Positions 62,302-64,000 of a stretch of DNA of 64,000 nt are shown here, one piece after another. Position numbers and translations under genes: made by a program. Each line of letters begins with the position of its first letter. Position 1 is the first letter of the stretch. The DNA is taken from contig NZ_JACOFR010000005.1 in NCBI RefSeq assembly GCF_019455385.1, positions 186,001 to 250,000 of the forward strand, given 5' to 3'. Origin of the DNA: Bradyrhizobium sp. BR 10289. GTDB lineage: Bacteria; Pseudomonadota; Alphaproteobacteria; Rhizobiales; Xanthobacteraceae. The notes under the pieces are model-generated. The model saw nothing but the letters and a program-made list of their open reading frames with translations, made no database searches and was not told the DNA's origin.

Positions 62302-62679
62302 TCACACACCCCCGATGATCAATGGAATGGACGCCGCGATCATCAGCGCCGCCGTCAGCCCGTGCATACCAAGCGCGGCCTTGGTCGAGCCCTTCGCTGC
62401 CAGGATCAGCGACATGTCGCCCATCGCGATGAAGGAATCGATGAACAAAACGATCCCGAGGACGCGTGGCTCGGCCCAGACCATCAGCGCCAACACGCCT
62501 AGTCCCGCCACGACATCGCGTACGCCCTTAAGACGGAGCCACCATGCGATATTGGGGTCTTTTTCGGGGAGCGGCAGACCGAAACTCTGCGCCGCCCCTT
62601 GCGGATTGAACACGTAAACCACGCCAATGGCGATTATTCCGACGGAAGCCAGGAGCGCCACTCCTAAGCAGAACCACAT
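62302..62679 (-). CDS. DUF4267 small membrane protein
   Basis: A 125-residue protein with four hydrophobic segments and the conserved block NPQGAAQSFGLPLPEKDPN followed by WWLRLKGVRDVVAGL. Its function is unknown. AGGAGAGCGAC precedes the ATG. It is divergent from the TetR gene at 62790 across a 110-base gap containing two CTAGC palindromes, so the pair DUF4267-DoxX is probably its target. Confidence 0.83.
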   Translation of the reverse strand: MWFCLGVALLASVGIIAIGVVYVFNPQGAAQSFGLPLPEKDPNIAWWLRLKGVRDVVAGLGVLALMVWAEPRVLGIVLFIDSFIAMGDMSLILAAKGSTKAALGMHGLTAALMIAASIPLIIGGV

Positions 62680-62704
62680 GTCGCTCTCCTATTTCTGATA
62701 CAAA

Positions 62705-62721
62705 ATCTAGCGATGCTAGAT
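62705..62721. promoter_or_regulatory. TetR operator candidate, main copy
   Basis: ATCTAGC-GAT-GCTAGAT is a perfect 17-bp palindrome in the divergent gap between the DUF4267 and TetR genes. Confidence 0.7.
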
Positions 62722-62728
62722 AAATACC

Positions 62729-62741
62729 CTAGCGTTGCTAT
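62729..62741. promoter_or_regulatory. TetR operator candidate, second copy
   Basis: CTAGC-GTT-GCTAT repeats the core of the 62705-62721 site with one changed end base, its centre 22 bases away, about two helical turns. Confidence 0.55.
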
Positions 62742-62789
62742 TTGTTCAAGTGTCGGTAGAATAGCCTCGATCACGAAAAGGCTACCAGA

Positions 62790-63356
62790 TTGAGCGTTGA
62801 GGAACGGAAGAGGCGGGAACGGGCCGAGCGCGAGAGCGCCATCGTCGCGGCGGCACGCGCCCTTGCGGAAGCGGACGGATGGAACGCCGTCACGATCCGC
62901 CGCTTGGCGGAGAAGATCGAGTACAGCCAACCAGTGCTTTATTCCCACTTCGAAAACCGGGACGCGATCGTAGCGGCAGTGGCGCTCGAGGGTTTCGGTG
63001 AACTGGCGCTCGCCCTGAGGAAAGCGGTGAAGCGGGCGAGGGATCATCAGGATGCGCTCACTTGCCTCGCCGGGGCATATTTGGCTTTCGCGCGCAAGCG
63101 TCCGGCCGTTTACGAAGCGATGTTCGCCATGCCTACCGACCTGCGGTTTGCACAAGCGGAAAGCAAACCAGAGTTGAAGGAGGCGTTCGCGGCCCTGAAG
63201 GATGTTGTCGCTCAATCAACGGCCGATGCAGAAGCGGCCACCGAAACATTCTGGGCTTCCCTTCATGGCCTGGCCGATTTGGAGCGGACGGGGCGAATTC
63301 GGCAGGGCGCGCGCGAGAAGCGCGTGGCGCTCGTTGTGAACGGTATGCTCGCTTAG
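62790..63356 (+). CDS. TetR/AcrR-family regulator of the DUF4267/DoxX/NIPSNAP genes
   Basis: A 188-residue TetR protein with helix-turn-helix (AIVAAARALAEADGWNAVTI, then KIEYSQPVLYSHFENRDAIV) and a C-terminal ligand domain. It starts at TTG 62790 with AAGG upstream, an unusual but plausible start because the conserved N-terminus MSVEERKRRERAERES begins there. It is divergent from the DUF4267 gene with two CTAGC palindromes between them. Confidence 0.87.
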   Translation: MSVEERKRRERAERESAIVAAARALAEADGWNAVTIRRLAEKIEYSQPVLYSHFENRDAIVAAVALEGFGELALALRKAVKRARDHQDALTCLAGAYLAFARKRPAVYEAMFAMPTDLRFAQAESKPELKEAFAALKDVVAQSTADAEAATETFWASLHGLADLERTGRIRQGAREKRVALVVNGMLA

Positions 63357-63734
63357 CGGGCCGAAATCCCCTTCGCCAGACAAAACAACTCGCGGATCTG
63401 AGACAGACTGTCTCCTTTCCGAACGGAAAAGCACGTTGTTCCGCCTTGAGCGGAACGGCGCAAGCCGCAACACTTCAAAGCACGTCGAAGCTGCTGCGCC
63501 GGAAAGAGCGAGCGCGCAGCGGTCGCCCATTCAGGCCCGAGAACCGTGGCTCGCCGGCCTGACCCAACCTCAGGCGGGCCAATTCCAAGGAGAGTTTTGC
63601 TTTGCCCGCCAGTCACCCCGGGACAAGGGATTGATCGTTCCGTGTATGAGACGGCATGTCCAAAAAGCGCGGCTATCGGCATTAATTTGGATCGCTATTT
63701 TCTCATCGTCGAAACGCAAACCGGAGTGATCCAA
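63357..63734. other. Intergenic region before the NmrA-type gene
   Basis: No gene was recognised in about 380 bases. It holds the palindrome at 63400-63414 and a hairpin with arms GTTCCGC (63438-63444) and GCGGAAC (63450-63456) around a 5-base loop, 81 bases after the TetR stop and without a T-tract. Confidence 0.5.
63400..63414. promoter_or_regulatory. GAGACA-N3-TGTCTC palindrome, copy 2
   Basis: Perfect 6-bp arms around GAC, 320 bases upstream of the NmrA-type gene and 43 bases after the TetR stop. The arms are identical to those of copy 1 at 61454-61468. Confidence 0.6.
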
Positions 63735-64000
63735 ATGACCATCCTCGTTACCGGAGCTACCGGCCGCATCGGCCGCCATGTCGTCGAACAACTCGCCAAG
63801 CGCGGCGCAAAGGTTCGTGTGCTGACCCGTGACCCCGCGAAGGCCAAGGTGCCGGCGGGCGTCGAAATCGCGAAGGGCGACCTCCTCGACATCGACGCGC
63901 TGCGCGCGGCATTCAAGGGCGTCCGCACGCTGTTTTTGCTCAATGCCGTCACGGGCGACGAATTCACGCAAGCGATCATCACGCTCAATGTCGCCCGCGA
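63735..64000 (+). CDS. NmrA-type NAD(P)-binding protein, partial (runs off the window)
   Basis: The first 88 residues of an atypical SDR: MTILVTGATGRIGRHVVEQL is the GxxGxxG cofactor motif, followed by VRVLTRDPAKAKVPAGVEIA and GDLLDIDALRAAFKG, the standard opening of NmrA/YtfG-like quinone reductases and sensors. GGAGTGAT lies before the ATG. The frame remains open to base 64000 with no stop, so the gene continues beyond the window. Confidence 0.9.
   Translation, partial: MTILVTGATGRIGRHVVEQLAKRGAKVRVLTRDPAKAKVPAGVEIAKGDLLDIDALRAAFKGVRTLFLLNAVTGDEFTQAIITLNVAR

Noticed and set aside
63570..63988. Minus-strand open frames at the end of the window
   Set aside because: They lie opposite the clear NmrA-type N-terminus on the plus strand, which has a good ribosome binding site and Rossmann motif.

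Overview
The window reads as the conjugation end and cargo of an integrative conjugative element, or conjugative plasmid, from an alphaproteobacterium of the Bradyrhizobium/Rhodopseudomonas/Afipia type. The assignment rests on the gene order (DUF3363 relaxase, traG, ribbon-helix-helix gene, trbB-C-D-E-J-K-L-F-G-I, DUF2274 gene, LysR gene), which is typical of rhizobial elements, on the GC-rich codon use, and on the many LysR-, TetR- and MarR-controlled catabolic islands. No rRNA, tRNA, CRISPR array, replication origin or attachment site was seen, so neither end of the element lies in the window.

Layout. 1-1850: an IS110-family transposase gene with hairpin-rich non-coding flanks. 1851-17314: the transfer module, with relaxase, coupling protein and a complete Trb (P-type) type IV secretion operon whose genes mostly overlap by 1-4 bases. 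It is interrupted by one MFS transporter gene between a near-perfect 26-bp direct repeat. 17281-19772: a convergent LysR gene and a LuxR/LuxI quorum-sensing pair that plausibly controls transfer.

The cargo is a series of separately regulated catabolic units. 20052-26301: a TetR regulator with two matching operator-like palindromes, then a luciferase-like monooxygenase, enoyl-CoA hydratase, acyl-CoA synthetase, creatininase-family hydrolase and flavin reductase; the substrate is unknown. 26417-28542: a second enoyl-CoA hydratase and a branched-chain-type binding protein, closed by a clear terminator. 29392-39791: a pyridine-carboxylate pathway through 2,5-dihydroxypyridine, probably for nicotinate. 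It has a MarR regulator, a three-subunit molybdenum hydroxylase, a CoxG-like protein, an FAD monooxygenase, maleamate amidase, N-formylmaleamate deformylase, 2,5-dihydroxypyridine dioxygenase and a transporter; maleate isomerase is absent from the window.

40185-44794: LysR, Old Yellow Enzyme, two short-chain dehydrogenases and a TetR. 44966-53129: a peptide ABC transporter operon with membrane dipeptidase, creatininase-family amidohydrolase and MBL-fold hydrolase, all on the minus strand. 53473-58385: LysR divergent from an MFS transporter, FAD oxidoreductase and cytochrome P450. 58410-64000: esterase with divergent LysR, an SDR, a frameshifted NIPSNAP gene, two small membrane proteins, a TetR regulator and an NmrA-type reductase running off the end.

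Points most worth a second look: the repeat-bounded MFS gene inside the trb operon; the unassigned LLM/acyl-CoA/creatininase pathway; the hybrid pyridine pathway with paired MarR-type sites; and palindromic motif families (GAGACA-N3-TGTCTC, CTAGC-N3/4-GCTAG, ATGTAAAT-N4-ATTAACAT) that suggest defined small regulons.
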